The notes beneath the pieces are model-generated. The model had not been told where the DNA came from, did not search any database, and saw nothing but the letters and a program-made list of their open reading frames with translations. Positions 9,037-17,333 of a DNA stretch of 64,000 nt are shown here, in pieces. Source of the DNA: Liminaster sp045576355 (GTDB taxonomy: Bacteria > Bacteroidota > Bacteroidia > Bacteroidales > UBA3663); the NCBI GenBank assembly GCA_045576355.1, contig JAZNGG010000061.1:67244-131243 (forward strand), given 5' to 3'. A program made the translations under genes and the position numbers. Each line of letters opens with the position of its first letter. Positions within the stretch are counted from its first letter, which is position 1.

Positions 9037-10044
9037 ATGAATCGAATAAGATATATAGTTGCCGTAGTAGTTGCCATTTTATGCTCACACGTGTTGTTAG
9101 CACAAAATGCATCTGTTAAGGCTTATTTAGACTCAACATATGTCATTATTGGCTCTCCGACAACGATTCACTTGGAGGCAACGCATGATGCCGGTGACAC
9201 TTTGCTTTTTCCGGATGTTTTGCAGGGAATAGTGGTGCATGATGACTCCACACAATATAAACTGGAAGTGTATGACAATCCTAAGACAGATACGTTAGAG
9301 TCTTTGGGAGGCAAAGTAACTATCCGTCAGGATATTTTGGCATACGTTTACGATTCTGCAGATCTTTATATCCCTCCCTTTGATTTTTTAACACCTCAGG
9401 GAGATACTCTGCAATCTAATTCTTTGGCATTGCGGGTTATAGTTCCTTTCGAAGTAGAAGTCAATCCTCAAAAGATTTGTGATATCAAGGAGAATTATTC
9501 CCCTCAGTTTGTAATTTGGGATTATGCTTATTGGGTGCTTTTGCCTTTGCTTGTTATTCTTCTTGTTTTAGGCGGAATTTTAGGTTGGAAACACTGGAAA
9601 AAACTTCAGATGCGTAAATCAGAAGGGTATGTTGCTCCGGTTGAGAAGAAAGCTCCTCACTTAGTGGCTATGGAGGCCTTGGAAGAACTCGGTGAGAAAA
9701 AACTTTGGCAACGAGGATTTGATAAGCAGTATTATGTCGAATTGACTGAAATCATTCGCGTATATATCTGTGATCGTTTCACTCTTCCTGCGATGGAGTT
9801 GACTTCCGAAGAGATACTTGCTCGCCTACGTGACCAGGAGGAAGTTTCTAAGTCATGTATGATGAATCTGCGTCAAATCTTTACTCAGGCAGACTTAGCA
9901 AAATTTGCTAAATATCGTCCTATGGCAGATGATAATGAATTGAGTTTTTTAAATGCTAAAATGTTTGTGAGTCAAACTGTTGAAGTAAAGAGTGTCGATA
10001 CTACTCCTGCTGTTGAAGGTGAGGATGAAGTTATTACACAATAA
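9037..10044 (+). CDS. Signal-peptide membrane protein between DUF58 and BatA
   Basis: A 335-residue protein with an N-terminal signal peptide (cleavage near VLLAQ), a periplasmic beta-rich region (about 25-160), and one strong membrane helix (YWVLLPLLVILLVLGGILGW, about 168-187). A cytoplasmic helical tail contains YYVELTEIIRVYICDRF, similar to DUF4381-like tails and to the BatD C terminus. It occupies the place where aerotolerance operons of Bacteroidales encode an unnamed membrane protein. It is probably a subunit of the Bat membrane complex; no enzymatic motif is visible. Confidence 0.8.
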   Translation: MNRIRYIVAVVVAILCSHVLLAQNASVKAYLDSTYVIIGSPTTIHLEATHDAGDTLLFPDVLQGIVVHDDSTQYKLEVYDNPKTDTLESLGGKVTIRQDILAYVYDSADLYIPPFDFLTPQGDTLQSNSLALRVIVPFEVEVNPQKICDIKENYSPQFVIWDYAYWVLLPLLVILLVLGGILGWKHWKKLQMRKSEGYVAPVEKKAPHLVAMEALEELGEKKLWQRGFDKQYYVELTEIIRVYICDRFTLPAMELTSEEILARLRDQEEVSKSCMMNLRQIFTQADLAKFAKYRPMADDNELSFLNAKMFVSQTVEVKSVDTTPAVEGEDEVITQ

Positions 10045-10069
10045 TCATTAAGTAAAACGTCTATAATAT

Positions 10070-11062
10070 ATGCAATTTGCACATTCCGGCATACTGTTTC
10101 TTCTCTTGTTGTTGATACCTGCTGTTGCTTTTTATGTTTGGAAGCAAAAACAGGCTCAGGCATCTTTGCAAATACCGACAACAAGTCCGTTTCAGCGATT
10201 GCCACGTTCTTATAAAGAATATCTTCGTCACTTTAATTTTGCTTTGTTGTGCTTGAGTTTTGCTTTTACAATTATCACTTTAGCACGCCCTCAAAGCACC
10301 GATAGTTGGAGTCAGAGTAATACCGAGGGTATAGATATAGTTTTGACTATTGATGTTTCGTATTCGATGCTTACATCGGATTTTAAACCTAATCGAGTGG
10401 AGGCAGCGAAAGATGTTGCAGCTCGGTTTATTGCCGGACGTCCACATGATAATATCGGAATGGTAATCTTCGGAAAGGAGAGTTATACGATGTGTCCTAT
10501 GACTTCAGATCATGCTGTAGTAGCCAATCTTTTGAAGAGTGTAACTACAGAGTTGATCGATGGAAGCCAAACTGCTATCGGAGATGGACTTGTAACTGCT
10601 GTCGGTCGCATTCGTAATGGACAAGCTAAGTCCAAAACGATAATTTTGTTGACAGATGGAACTAATAATGCCGGAGATGTTGCCCCGATTGATGCGGCTG
10701 AAGTAGCCAAAGCAATGGGCGTGAGACTTTATACGATCGGTGTCGGTAGCCGAGATGAGGTGGAAATGCAGGTCGGAACAGATCCTTTCGGTCGTCCGAT
10801 CATGCAACGCGTTAAAGCCGACATTGACGAAGAGACTCTTAAAAATATGGCAAATACGACCGGAGGTCGTTATTTCCGTGCTACCGATAAGGCTTCACTA
10901 TCCAGTATTTTTGATGAGATCGATAAGATGGAGAAGACAAAAATGCAGGTTAGAGAGTTCAGTAGAAAAGAGGAAGAGTATTTGCCCTATGCTTTAGCAG
11001 CATTGTTGTCTCTTCTTTTGCACGTTTTGCTACGAAATTCATTACTTCGTCAAATCCCGTAA
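10070..11062 (+). CDS. batA: BatA, VWA-domain membrane protein
   Basis: A 330-residue protein with N-terminal membrane helices (about 5-25 and 55-75) and a VWA domain starting IDIVLTIDVSYSML, where DxSxS is the metal-ion-dependent adhesion site. The second metal-site segment is LLTDGTNNAGDVAP, and a C-terminal membrane helix (about 308-325) closes the protein. In Bacteroides fragilis the Bat proteins contribute to survival of oxygen exposure; the mechanism is not settled. The VWA domain probably faces the periplasm. The gap to batB is 10 bp. Confidence 0.93.
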   Translation: MQFAHSGILFLLLLLIPAVAFYVWKQKQAQASLQIPTTSPFQRLPRSYKEYLRHFNFALLCLSFAFTIITLARPQSTDSWSQSNTEGIDIVLTIDVSYSMLTSDFKPNRVEAAKDVAARFIAGRPHDNIGMVIFGKESYTMCPMTSDHAVVANLLKSVTTELIDGSQTAIGDGLVTAVGRIRNGQAKSKTIILLTDGTNNAGDVAPIDAAEVAKAMGVRLYTIGVGSRDEVEMQVGTDPFGRPIMQRVKADIDEETLKNMANTTGGRYFRATDKASLSSIFDEIDKMEKTKMQVREFSRKEEEYLPYALAALLSLLLHVLLRNSLLRQIP

Positions 11063-11072
11063 ACTTTCGATT

Positions 11073-12101
11073 ATGGATAATTTTCGATTTGCAAATCCGC
11101 ACCTTCTATGGCTTTTAACCGTGGTGCTTCTCTATATTTTAATCTTTATTGTGTCGCGCCGTGTATGCTCGCACTCCTTAAAGCGTTTTGGTAATTTGGC
11201 ATTGCTTCGACCCTTGATGCCGGATGTTTCGGAATTCAAGTTACGCCTGAAATTTGCCCTCCAGATGCTCGCTGTGATTTTTCTTATTATTGCCCTTGCG
11301 CGACCTCAGTTCGGCTCTAAATTACAGACTGTCAAAAAACAAGGTGTTGAAGTCATGGTATGTTTGGACATCTCTAATTCCATGTTGGCCGAGGACGTTA
11401 CCCCCAATCGCTTAGAACGTGCTAAACGTATTTTGTCTCGCCTCTTAGACAAAATGCAAAACGATAAAGTCGGTTTAATCGTTTTCGCTGGAGATGCATT
11501 TACTCAGTTGCCGATTACGAATGATTTTGTCTCTGCTAAAATGTTCCTATCGAGTATAGATCCTAAAATGGTTTCTGTCCAAGGTACAGCAATCGGAGCA
11601 GCTATCAATTTGGCAGTGCGCTCTTTTACCCCTGATGAGTCAACTGACAAAGCCATTATCATCATTACAGATGGAGAGAATCACGAAGATGATGCTCAAG
11701 GTGCAGCCCAAGCTGCATTAGAGAAGGGAATCAAAGTGAATGTTATCGGTATTGGTTCGACTACAGGAACCCCATTGCCCGATGATAGTGGCAGACAAGG
11801 TAGTTTCCGTAAGGATCGTGAAGGAAAAACCGTTATGACTCGACTGGATGAGGAGATGGCTAAAGAGATTGCTGCGACCGGACAAGGCATATATGCCAGA
11901 GCTGACAATACCAATTCGGCTCTTAACGCCATGGCAGACGCTCTGAGTTCTATGAAAAAGAGTGAGTTGGAAAGTCGGATCTACGCAGATTATGATGAGA
12001 AGTTTTATTGGTTTGTTTGGATGGCATTCCTATGTATCTTCGCAGACCTATTTTTGTTGGATCGCGCCAGCGAAATGTGGCGTAAGATTAAATTGTTTTG
12101 A
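11073..12101 (+). CDS. batB: BatB, VWA-domain membrane protein
   Basis: A 342-residue paralogue of BatA with the same layout: two N-terminal membrane helices, a VWA domain with an intact metal site (VCLDISNSMLAEDV, then IITDGENHEDDAQ), and a C-terminal membrane helix (about 310-330). It probably pairs with BatA in a membrane complex served by the MoxR ATPase. An open frame overlapping its end starts at 12098, but the likely batC start is at 12116. Confidence 0.93.
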   Translation: MDNFRFANPHLLWLLTVVLLYILIFIVSRRVCSHSLKRFGNLALLRPLMPDVSEFKLRLKFALQMLAVIFLIIALARPQFGSKLQTVKKQGVEVMVCLDISNSMLAEDVTPNRLERAKRILSRLLDKMQNDKVGLIVFAGDAFTQLPITNDFVSAKMFLSSIDPKMVSVQGTAIGAAINLAVRSFTPDESTDKAIIIITDGENHEDDAQGAAQAALEKGIKVNVIGIGSTTGTPLPDDSGRQGSFRKDREGKTVMTRLDEEMAKEIAATGQGIYARADNTNSALNAMADALSSMKKSELESRIYADYDEKFYWFVWMAFLCIFADLFLLDRASEMWRKIKLF

Positions 12102-12115
12102 AATATTTTTGTCCT

Positions 12116-12874
12116 ATGAATAAGACCATATTGAGCATATTTAGTTTCATTGCTCTCTTTTGGGTGCCGATATCTGCTTCTGCTCAGAAGCAAGTCCGAA
12201 AGTTTATTAATGAGGGCAATAAGCAGTATGAAGACTCCCTTTATTTAGAGTCGGAGATTACTTATCGGAAGGCTGTAAATGTCAATCCGGAAGATTCTGT
12301 AGCTCTCTATAATTTAGGTAATTCGCTTTATCGGCAGCAAAAATTTGATGATGCGATGAAACAATATTTGAATGTTGCTAAAAAAGCTATAGATGGTGGA
12401 AATAAAGCTATGGCAGCTGATGCATATCATAATGCCGGAGATGTATGTATGCTCGCTCAGGATTATGCTAAAGCTGAAGAACTCTTTAAGCAATCATTGC
12501 GTTATGATCCATCAGATCATGAGACTCGCTATAATTTTGTTTTAGCTCAAAAGTTGCGTAAGGAGCAAGAGCAACAACAGCAACAAAATCAGGATCAACA
12601 GCAACAACAAGATCAGCAAAAGCAGGATCAGCAAAAGGAAGAACAGCAACAAAATGAGCAGGAAAAACAAGATCAACAGCAACAACAAGACCAAAATCAA
12701 CAACAGCAGGAAGATCAGCAACAGCAACAATCTGCTCAACCACAACAAATGAGTGAAGAACAGGCGGAAGCTATCCTTGAAGCTGCTCAGCAAGATGAGA
12801 AAGATGTACAAGAAAAGGTACAGGAAAAATTGATGCAAGCAGTAAAACAGAAACGTACAGATAAGGATTGGTAA
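12116..12874 (+). CDS. batC: BatC, TPR protein with long Gln-rich tail
   Basis: I chose the ATG at 12116 because it opens a signal peptide (MNKTILSIFSFIALFW..., cleavage after ASAQ). The frame can be read from 12098, which would add six residues. Residues about 25-145 form tetratricopeptide repeats (QYEDSLYLESEITYRKAV, SVALYNLGNSLYRQ, YHNAGDVCML). Residues about 150-215 are almost only Gln with Asp, Glu and Lys, and the tail is charged. BatC-type proteins are periplasmic scaffold partners of BatA/B. The poly-Gln tract is a prime site for length variation. The next gene is 82 bp downstream. Confidence 0.88.
   Translation: MNKTILSIFSFIALFWVPISASAQKQVRKFINEGNKQYEDSLYLESEITYRKAVNVNPEDSVALYNLGNSLYRQQKFDDAMKQYLNVAKKAIDGGNKAMAADAYHNAGDVCMLAQDYAKAEELFKQSLRYDPSDHETRYNFVLAQKLRKEQEQQQQQNQDQQQQQDQQKQDQQKEEQQQNEQEKQDQQQQQDQNQQQQEDQQQQQSAQPQQMSEEQAEAILEAAQQDEKDVQEKVQEKLMQAVKQKRTDKDW
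12566..12750 (+). repeat. CAA/CAG-rich low-complexity tract inside batC
   Basis: About 185 bp dominated by caa and cag codons broken by gat, gaa and aaa. It codes for the Gln-rich tail of BatC. Such tracts can change length by replication slippage in multiples of three without breaking the frame. Confidence 0.85.
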
Positions 12875-12956
12875 CATTTATCCTCAGTGTTTTTTTAGAA
12901 AACTGAGCAGAAAAGGACTTAATTATACCAGCAACATAAAACCTATCAGGTAATAT

Positions 12957-14801
12957 ATGAAAAAATTATTCATTAGTCTCCTTGCTTTTTGCTTTGTGAC
13001 GTTGTCGCTTTTTGCAGACGTTACGTTTGTAGGTAAAGCTCCTAAAGCAGTTGTAGAGGGGCAGCAATTCAGAGTAGAGTTTGTCTTGAGCGATAATGGT
13101 TCGGACTTTCGTTGTGATATCAAATCGAGCGGATTGAGAGTTTTGGCAGGTCCGGCTGTATCAACGGGAATGTCCATGACTATGAACCAAGGAAAAAGGA
13201 CTACGTCAATGACCTCAACCTACACTTATTATTTGATGGCAGAGAAGGAGGGAAAATACACCATTCCCGCAGCCTCTGTTAAGGTCGGCAGTCAGGTTTA
13301 CACATCTCAACCGATTTCGTTAAATGTACTTCCTCCCGATAAACCGGCTTCGTCTGGAAACTCCTCGGGGAGTGCAGCGCCTAACAATGGAAGTCAGAGT
13401 AAAGGCATTAGTAAAGACGATGTCCGTCTCAATGTAGATCTTTCCAAGACAAAAGTATATGAGGGAGAGGCTATCTTAGCAACTGTAAAGTTGTATTTCC
13501 GCAATACAGATATAGAGTATTTAAGCGAAGCGAAGTTACCCGATTTTGCCGGTTTTACAGTTCAAGACATTGAAAATGATAATCCTCAGGCTACTCTCGA
13601 ACGGTTTAATGATATAAATTATCGGATGTATCCGGTAAAGCAATATTTGCTTTTCCCTCAACGTAATGGTACGATCGAGATTCCGTCTGCTTCGGTAGTT
13701 GCTGTTGCTCAGGTGGTTACAACTCGTCGCACGGGAGGATTTTTCGACATGCCTATGGATTTTGTTCAGAATGTTGAAATTCCGGTTTCATCTTCGGCTA
13801 GAAAAGTCACTGTCCTTCCTTTGCCTTCTGGAAAACCCGCTTCTTTTATGGGTGCTGTTGGTCGATTTGACGTTAAGGCTACTCTCTCTTCTGGTCAAGT
13901 TAAAGTAAATGATGCCATTACTTATAAATTGGTTATTGAGGGTGTAGGTAACTTAAAGTATGTAAAGTCTCCTGAAATAGAGTTCCCCTCTGACTTTGAG
14001 GTGTATGATCCTAAAGTTGATGTGTCTGCTAAAAACACTGTCCAAGGGGTAAGTGGTAAGAAAGTTTTAGAATATACGATTATTCCAAGACATGCGGGAG
14101 ATTTTACTATACCTGCGTTAGAGTTTAGCTATTTTGATCCTCGTAGTGAGCAGTACAAGACCATCAAAACTGATTCTTTTTCTATAACCGTGGAGAAAGG
14201 CGATGGAGATGAGAATGCCTCAGGTGGAGGAGTGGCAGATTTCACCGGACCTCATCAAGAACGCTTGAAGGTTTTGGGGTCTGATATCAGATATATTAGA
14301 GATATTGATGTCACAGATTTGCAATTAGGATATAATCCATTCTATGGCACGCATATTTACTATTTGTTGCTCTTTATCCCCCAATTGCTTTTTATAGTTA
14401 TAGCACTTATCTATCGTCGTCAATTGAAACTAAATGCCGATCTTTCACGCAAACGTCGTGGAAAAGCCAACAAAGTCGCATCCAAGAGACTCAAGGAAGC
14501 AGCTATAGCATTGAAAGAGAAAAATCCTGCTAGATTCTATGAGGCTATTCATAAAGCTATGTTGGGTTATGTCAGTGATAAACTCAGCATACCGATGGGA
14601 GAACTTTCTCGGGAGAGTGTAGAACAACAGTTGGTTTCTCATGGAGCTTCAGAGGAATTGGCTCATGAGTTTGTCGATGTACTATCTACCTGTGAGTTCG
14701 CCCGATATGCTCCGTCATCTGATCATAGAGCAATGGATACACTTTATGAGCGTGCAGGTAAGATCATCGGTATTCTCGATGGACAACTGAAGAAAAGGTG
14801 A
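12957..14801 (+). CDS. batD: BatD, oxygen-tolerance family membrane protein
   Basis: A 614-residue protein with a signal peptide (cleavage after LFA, residue about 20) and a long periplasmic region of repeated beta-sandwich segments (VTFVGKAPKAVVEGQQFRVE; DVRLNVDLSKTKVYEGEAI; GRFDVKATLSSGQVKVNDAI). One membrane helix (YYLLLFIPQLLFIVIALIY, about residues 467-485) leads to a cytoplasmic helical tail containing FYEAIHKAMLGYVSDKL. This is the usual BatD architecture. The tail resembles the end of the 9037-10044 product, suggesting shared partners. It is the largest Bat subunit, with no catalytic motif. Confidence 0.92.
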   Translation: MKKLFISLLAFCFVTLSLFADVTFVGKAPKAVVEGQQFRVEFVLSDNGSDFRCDIKSSGLRVLAGPAVSTGMSMTMNQGKRTTSMTSTYTYYLMAEKEGKYTIPAASVKVGSQVYTSQPISLNVLPPDKPASSGNSSGSAAPNNGSQSKGISKDDVRLNVDLSKTKVYEGEAILATVKLYFRNTDIEYLSEAKLPDFAGFTVQDIENDNPQATLERFNDINYRMYPVKQYLLFPQRNGTIEIPSASVVAVAQVVTTRRTGGFFDMPMDFVQNVEIPVSSSARKVTVLPLPSGKPASFMGAVGRFDVKATLSSGQVKVNDAITYKLVIEGVGNLKYVKSPEIEFPSDFEVYDPKVDVSAKNTVQGVSGKKVLEYTIIPRHAGDFTIPALEFSYFDPRSEQYKTIKTDSFSITVEKGDGDENASGGGVADFTGPHQERLKVLGSDIRYIRDIDVTDLQLGYNPFYGTHIYYLLLFIPQLLFIVIALIYRRQLKLNADLSRKRRGKANKVASKRLKEAAIALKEKNPARFYEAIHKAMLGYVSDKLSIPMGELSRESVEQQLVSHGASEELAHEFVDVLSTCEFARYAPSSDHRAMDTLYERAGKIIGILDGQLKKR

Positions 14802-14862
14802 TTCCATCATATAGTTTATTTTGTTTGTTAAAATTGTTGTAATACAATATATATTGACTTTT

Positions 14863-15693
14863 ATGCGAACTTTTAAAATTTGTCTATTGTCTCTTATCTG
14901 CGGATTGCTCTCTTGTGACATATATGCCCAAGAGACGATCTCTGACTCGCTTCAGGCATCGGCGTCATCCGAGACTTCTACTTCTCAGTATCCTTTGGAG
15001 GCCAATGAAGCCTTGTCTCGTTTTCGCGCTAATTATGACGATGCCAATTATGCCGAAGCTATTGCCATTGGAGAACAAGTTGCTAAGGATTTTGGTGTCA
15101 GTCCAGGACTATATTATAATTTGGGTAATGCCTATTATAAAAATAAGCAGTATGCTCAAGCTATCTTGAACTATGAGCGTTGCCTTTTGATGGATCCTTC
15201 CAATAATGATGCTCGTACTAATTTGGAGTTGGCGCAAATGCAGACTATTGATAAAATTGAGAGTATTTCTCCAACGATTTTTGAGCTTTGGTCCGATGCT
15301 TTACGCAATCAACTGAGTGAATCTGCTTGGTCATATCTTGCTGTTTCATTTGTTTTTCTTTTTGTAATTTCCCTTTTTGTTTATTTTTTCTCTCATCGAC
15401 GCATATTGCGTAAAGTGGGCTTCTTTGGCGCCTTTTTTAGTCTTTTGTTTGCCATTCTTGCCCATTATTATGCCGGGGAACAATATGAACATCTTACATC
15501 TCGTAATGAGGCTATCGTAATGTCTCCTTCTGTAACAGTGCGTTATAGTCCGGCAGAATCCGGAGTTAAGGCTTTTACACTTCATGAAGGAACTAAAGTT
15601 AAAGTGAGAGAAACCTTAGGCGAATGGTCTGAAATAGAACTTTCAGATGGGAGTGTAGGGTGGATCCCTTCTGTTCATATAGAGAGGATTTGA
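14863..15693 (+). CDS. batE: BatE, TPR and SH3-like membrane protein
   Basis: Start taken at the ATG at 14863, where a signal peptide begins (MRTFKICLLSLICGLLSC...); the frame extends to 14821 without a convincing start. A 276-residue protein: TPR repeats (about 50-140; YYNLGNAYYKNKQYAQAILN), two membrane helices (about 165-215), and a C-terminal bacterial SH3-like domain (VTVRYSPAESG ... GWIPSVHIERI). The sequence LLSC at the signal end is close to a lipobox, so lipidation is possible; cleavage after YAQ is the alternative. It closes the Bat operon; a strong terminator follows. Confidence 0.9.
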   Translation: MRTFKICLLSLICGLLSCDIYAQETISDSLQASASSETSTSQYPLEANEALSRFRANYDDANYAEAIAIGEQVAKDFGVSPGLYYNLGNAYYKNKQYAQAILNYERCLLMDPSNNDARTNLELAQMQTIDKIESISPTIFELWSDALRNQLSESAWSYLAVSFVFLFVISLFVYFFSHRRILRKVGFFGAFFSLLFAILAHYYAGEQYEHLTSRNEAIVMSPSVTVRYSPAESGVKAFTLHEGTKVKVRETLGEWSEIELSDGSVGWIPSVHIERI

Positions 15694-15717
15694 CGCGTTA
15701 TAAGATCTGCTACTATA

Positions 15718-15776
15718 AGAAAAGAAACGAAGCAAGGATAGCTATAGCAAAAATCCTTTGCTTCGTTTCTTTTCTT
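15718..15776 (+). terminator. Intrinsic terminator after the Bat operon
   Basis: The left arm begins at 15718 (aagaaaagaaacgaagcaag) and its complement lies near 15753-15776. They pair over about 22 bp with one bulge, followed by a T-rich run (ctttttg). The flanking A-rich and T-rich sides could make it work in both directions. Confidence 0.85.
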
Positions 15777-15851
15777 TTTGGGGGGATGTGTAATGTTGTT
15801 ATAATGGTCCTTTGTCTGCCTTTGTATAATAGGTTTAAACTATCTATAACA

Positions 15852-15911
15852 AACACAGCACGCTGAGTAAGTGAACTGTGCGCTATGCAAGGCAACGCAG
15901 CGTGCTGTGTT
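15852..15911. terminator. Perfect 14-bp inverted repeat between convergent genes
   Basis: Arms aacacagcacgctg (15852-15865) and cagcgtgctgtgtt (15898-15911) are exact complements around a 32-nt centre. It lies 6 bp from the stop of the leftward AraC gene, so it is probably its terminator or mRNA-end stabiliser. There is no long T tract on the minus strand. Confidence 0.6.
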
Positions 15912-15916
15912 AGATT

Positions 15917-16834
15917 TCAATTTGAGGCATTCTTTTTGTTTTGTCTATATATCTTTGGAGCTAACCCTAAGTGTTTTTTGACATATCTGCCAAAAAAAGA
16001 GAGATTGGGAAAATCAAATTCTCCGGCAATTTCTTTGATGGTTTTATCAGAGTGAAGCAGTTGGAACTTTATCAATTGTGCGACATGAATATTGATTAAT
16101 TCTGAAGCCGTTAGTCCGCTAATTCTTTTGCTCACATTGGAGACATATTTGGCTGTGTAACAAAGCTTGTCTGCAAAGTAAGCTACATCTCGATGCTTAC
16201 CATTGTCTTCTCTGATTAAATGATTAAACTGATTGAATAAATGTTCCGGTGCACTATAGTTAAAGGAATAGTCCAGATCTTCTTGTTTGTGTTCTGACTG
16301 GTAGATGTCTGCCAGATCTATTATAAGAGCAGAGAATAGATGTCTGATAATCATTTTATGGAATGGCCCTTTGTTGATAAATTGCTCGCATATTAAATCT
16401 GAATATAATTGGAATTTTCCTTTATATTTCCCTAAATCATTGAAACTTCTAATTGGGATCTCTTCTTTTTTAAGATATTTGATAAATTTCCATCCATTAT
16501 TCTTGTTTGTGGGAATTAAATTGGAGATGAATCCGGTTGTCATACATAGTTCGACAACGTTAGAGTTGGAGGATTGTACCCAATCATTGATGATTAATCC
16601 CGGTAGATATAAAAAGTGTTCACCGGCTTGCATTCTATTGTGTTTCCCATTTACATTAAACTCTATAAATCCCTCCTTGCATGATATCACCGCAAGGAAA
16701 TTCATCCTGAATGCTTCGGGTAAGCTTTTTAAAAAACCTGATGTAATGACGATATCTTCATCGTCAAATATGATGGACTCTTTGCTCTTTTTTAGGTCGC
16801 TGAATGAAAATATTTCTAATGAGTTATTTGTCAT
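15917..16834 (-). CDS. AraC-family transcriptional regulator
   Basis: A 305-residue protein with an N-terminal cupin-like sensing region (VNGKHNRMQAGEHFLYLPG) and a C-terminal double helix-turn-helix. The first HTH is around VAYFADKLCYTAKYVSNVSK; the second is IKEIAGEFDFPNLSFFGRYV followed by LGLAPKIYR, the standard AraC end. It faces left, alone, between the Bat operon and gyrB, so its targets may lie elsewhere. The N-terminal type (YSAPEHLF spacer before the HTH) resembles Bacteroidales regulators that respond to small effectors; the effector is unknown. Confidence 0.92.
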   Translation of the reverse strand: MTNNSLEIFSFSDLKKSKESIIFDDEDIVITSGFLKSLPEAFRMNFLAVISCKEGFIEFNVNGKHNRMQAGEHFLYLPGLIINDWVQSSNSNVVELCMTTGFISNLIPTNKNNGWKFIKYLKKEEIPIRSFNDLGKYKGKFQLYSDLICEQFINKGPFHKMIIRHLFSALIIDLADIYQSEHKQEDLDYSFNYSAPEHLFNQFNHLIREDNGKHRDVAYFADKLCYTAKYVSNVSKRISGLTASELINIHVAQLIKFQLLHSDKTIKEIAGEFDFPNLSFFGRYVKKHLGLAPKIYRQNKKNASN

Positions 16835-16875
16835 TTTTTTATTTATTTTGTTGAATAAGTATTGTAATTGTGGGG

Positions 16876-16883
16876 CAAAGATA
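16876..16883 (-). promoter_or_regulatory. Promoter -7 element for the AraC gene
   Basis: Read on the minus strand this is TATCTTTG, an exact Bacteroidetes -7 element, 41 bp before the AraC start codon. No good TTTG is seen at the -33 position. Confidence 0.6.
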
Positions 16884-17023
16884 GAAAAATGTATTTTATA
16901 GTTGTTGTTTGTATTATCCTTTCATGTGTTCTAAATTTCCTTTTGTAAAATTTCAAATAGGACACCGGATAAAAAGAACATTTTTGAAGTAGAATTTCTT
17001 ACCTCTTTCTCATTACGAACCCT

Positions 17024-17031
17024 TATCTTTG
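17024..17031 (+). promoter_or_regulatory. Promoter -7 element of a small transcript upstream of gyrB
   Basis: TATCTTTG, an exact -7 element, followed about 30 nt later by a short reading frame and two intrinsic terminators. The -33 region is not a clear TTTG. Confidence 0.65.
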
Positions 17032-17061
17032 CTGCGAATTAAAAAACATAAAGTAACAGAT

Positions 17062-17136
17062 ATGACATACTACATACTTCAAATGAATATCGGCTGTTTT
17101 TTAGGAGAAGCTTTGCCAGATAAGTTGCAAAGCTGA
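17062..17136 (+). CDS. Possible 24-residue small protein or leader peptide
   Basis: ATG to TGA encodes MTYYILQMNIGCFLGEALPD plus four residues. It starts about 25 nt after the expected transcription start, and its last nine codons lie inside the first terminator hairpin (17109-17134), the arrangement expected of a leader peptide whose translation would melt the hairpin. No ribosome site is recognisable and no homologue is known to me, so coding is unproven. Confidence 0.3.
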   Translation: MTYYILQMNIGCFLGEALPDKLQS

Positions 17137-17150
17137 CATTTATTTTTTTT
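17109..17150 (+). terminator. First terminator of the small transcript
   Basis: Arms agctttgc (17109-17116) and gcaaagct (17127-17134) are perfect, with a 10-nt loop, followed by a T-rich run (tttatttttttt). Confidence 0.7.
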
Positions 17151-17205
17151 AAGGACTTTCCCGAGAGTGATCTTATGGATGTTCGAAACTTAGAAAACAT
17201 TTTTC

Positions 17206-17240
17206 AACGGCTCAGAGAGTGATCTTAGAGCCGTTTTTTC
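17206..17240 (+). terminator. Second terminator, loop made of a repeated 13-mer
   Basis: Arms aacggctc (17206-17213) and gagccgtt (17228-17235), then a run of T. The 14-nt loop holds the 13-mer gagagtgatctta, which also occurs unpaired 52 nt upstream. Confidence 0.8.
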
Positions 17241-17278
17241 TTGCCCTAAAAAACTGTAATTTTTTCGGCAAAATAACC

Positions 17279-17309
17279 TTTGCTGATTCAAAAAAAAATG
17301 TTATCTTTG
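17279..17309 (+). promoter_or_regulatory. gyrB promoter, full -33/-7 match
   Basis: TTTG (17279-17282), 19-nt spacer, TATCTTTG (17302-17309): the Bacteroidetes consensus. Transcription should start near 17315, giving a leader of about 20 nt before the gyrB ATG. Confidence 0.8.
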
Positions 17310-17333
17310 CAAAGTTTTAGAAATACGTAAATT

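Larger units (their letters stand above)
17037..17240 (+). ncRNA. Candidate small RNA or leader with tandem terminators
   Basis: The roughly 200-nt stretch runs from just after a TATCTTTG promoter to a strong terminator, and gyrB has its own promoter beyond that. It contains a 24-codon frame (17062-17136), a first hairpin with T run (17109-17150), a 13-mer gagagtgatctta repeated at 17163-17175 and 17215-17227, and a second hairpin with T run (17206-17240) whose loop is essentially the second 13-mer. I do not recognise the family. A 6S-type regulatory RNA, a base-pairing small RNA or a peptide-controlled attenuator are all possible. Together with its promoter it accounts for much of the 500-bp gap between the AraC gene and gyrB. 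Confidence 0.5.

Noticed and set aside
12542..12877. Leu-rich 111-codon frame on the minus strand of batC
   Set aside because: It is only the antisense of the CAA/CAG tract.
16305..16901. 198-codon forward frame opposite the AraC gene
   Set aside because: It overlaps most of the AraC gene and its promoter; the AraC motifs are unmistakable on the other strand.
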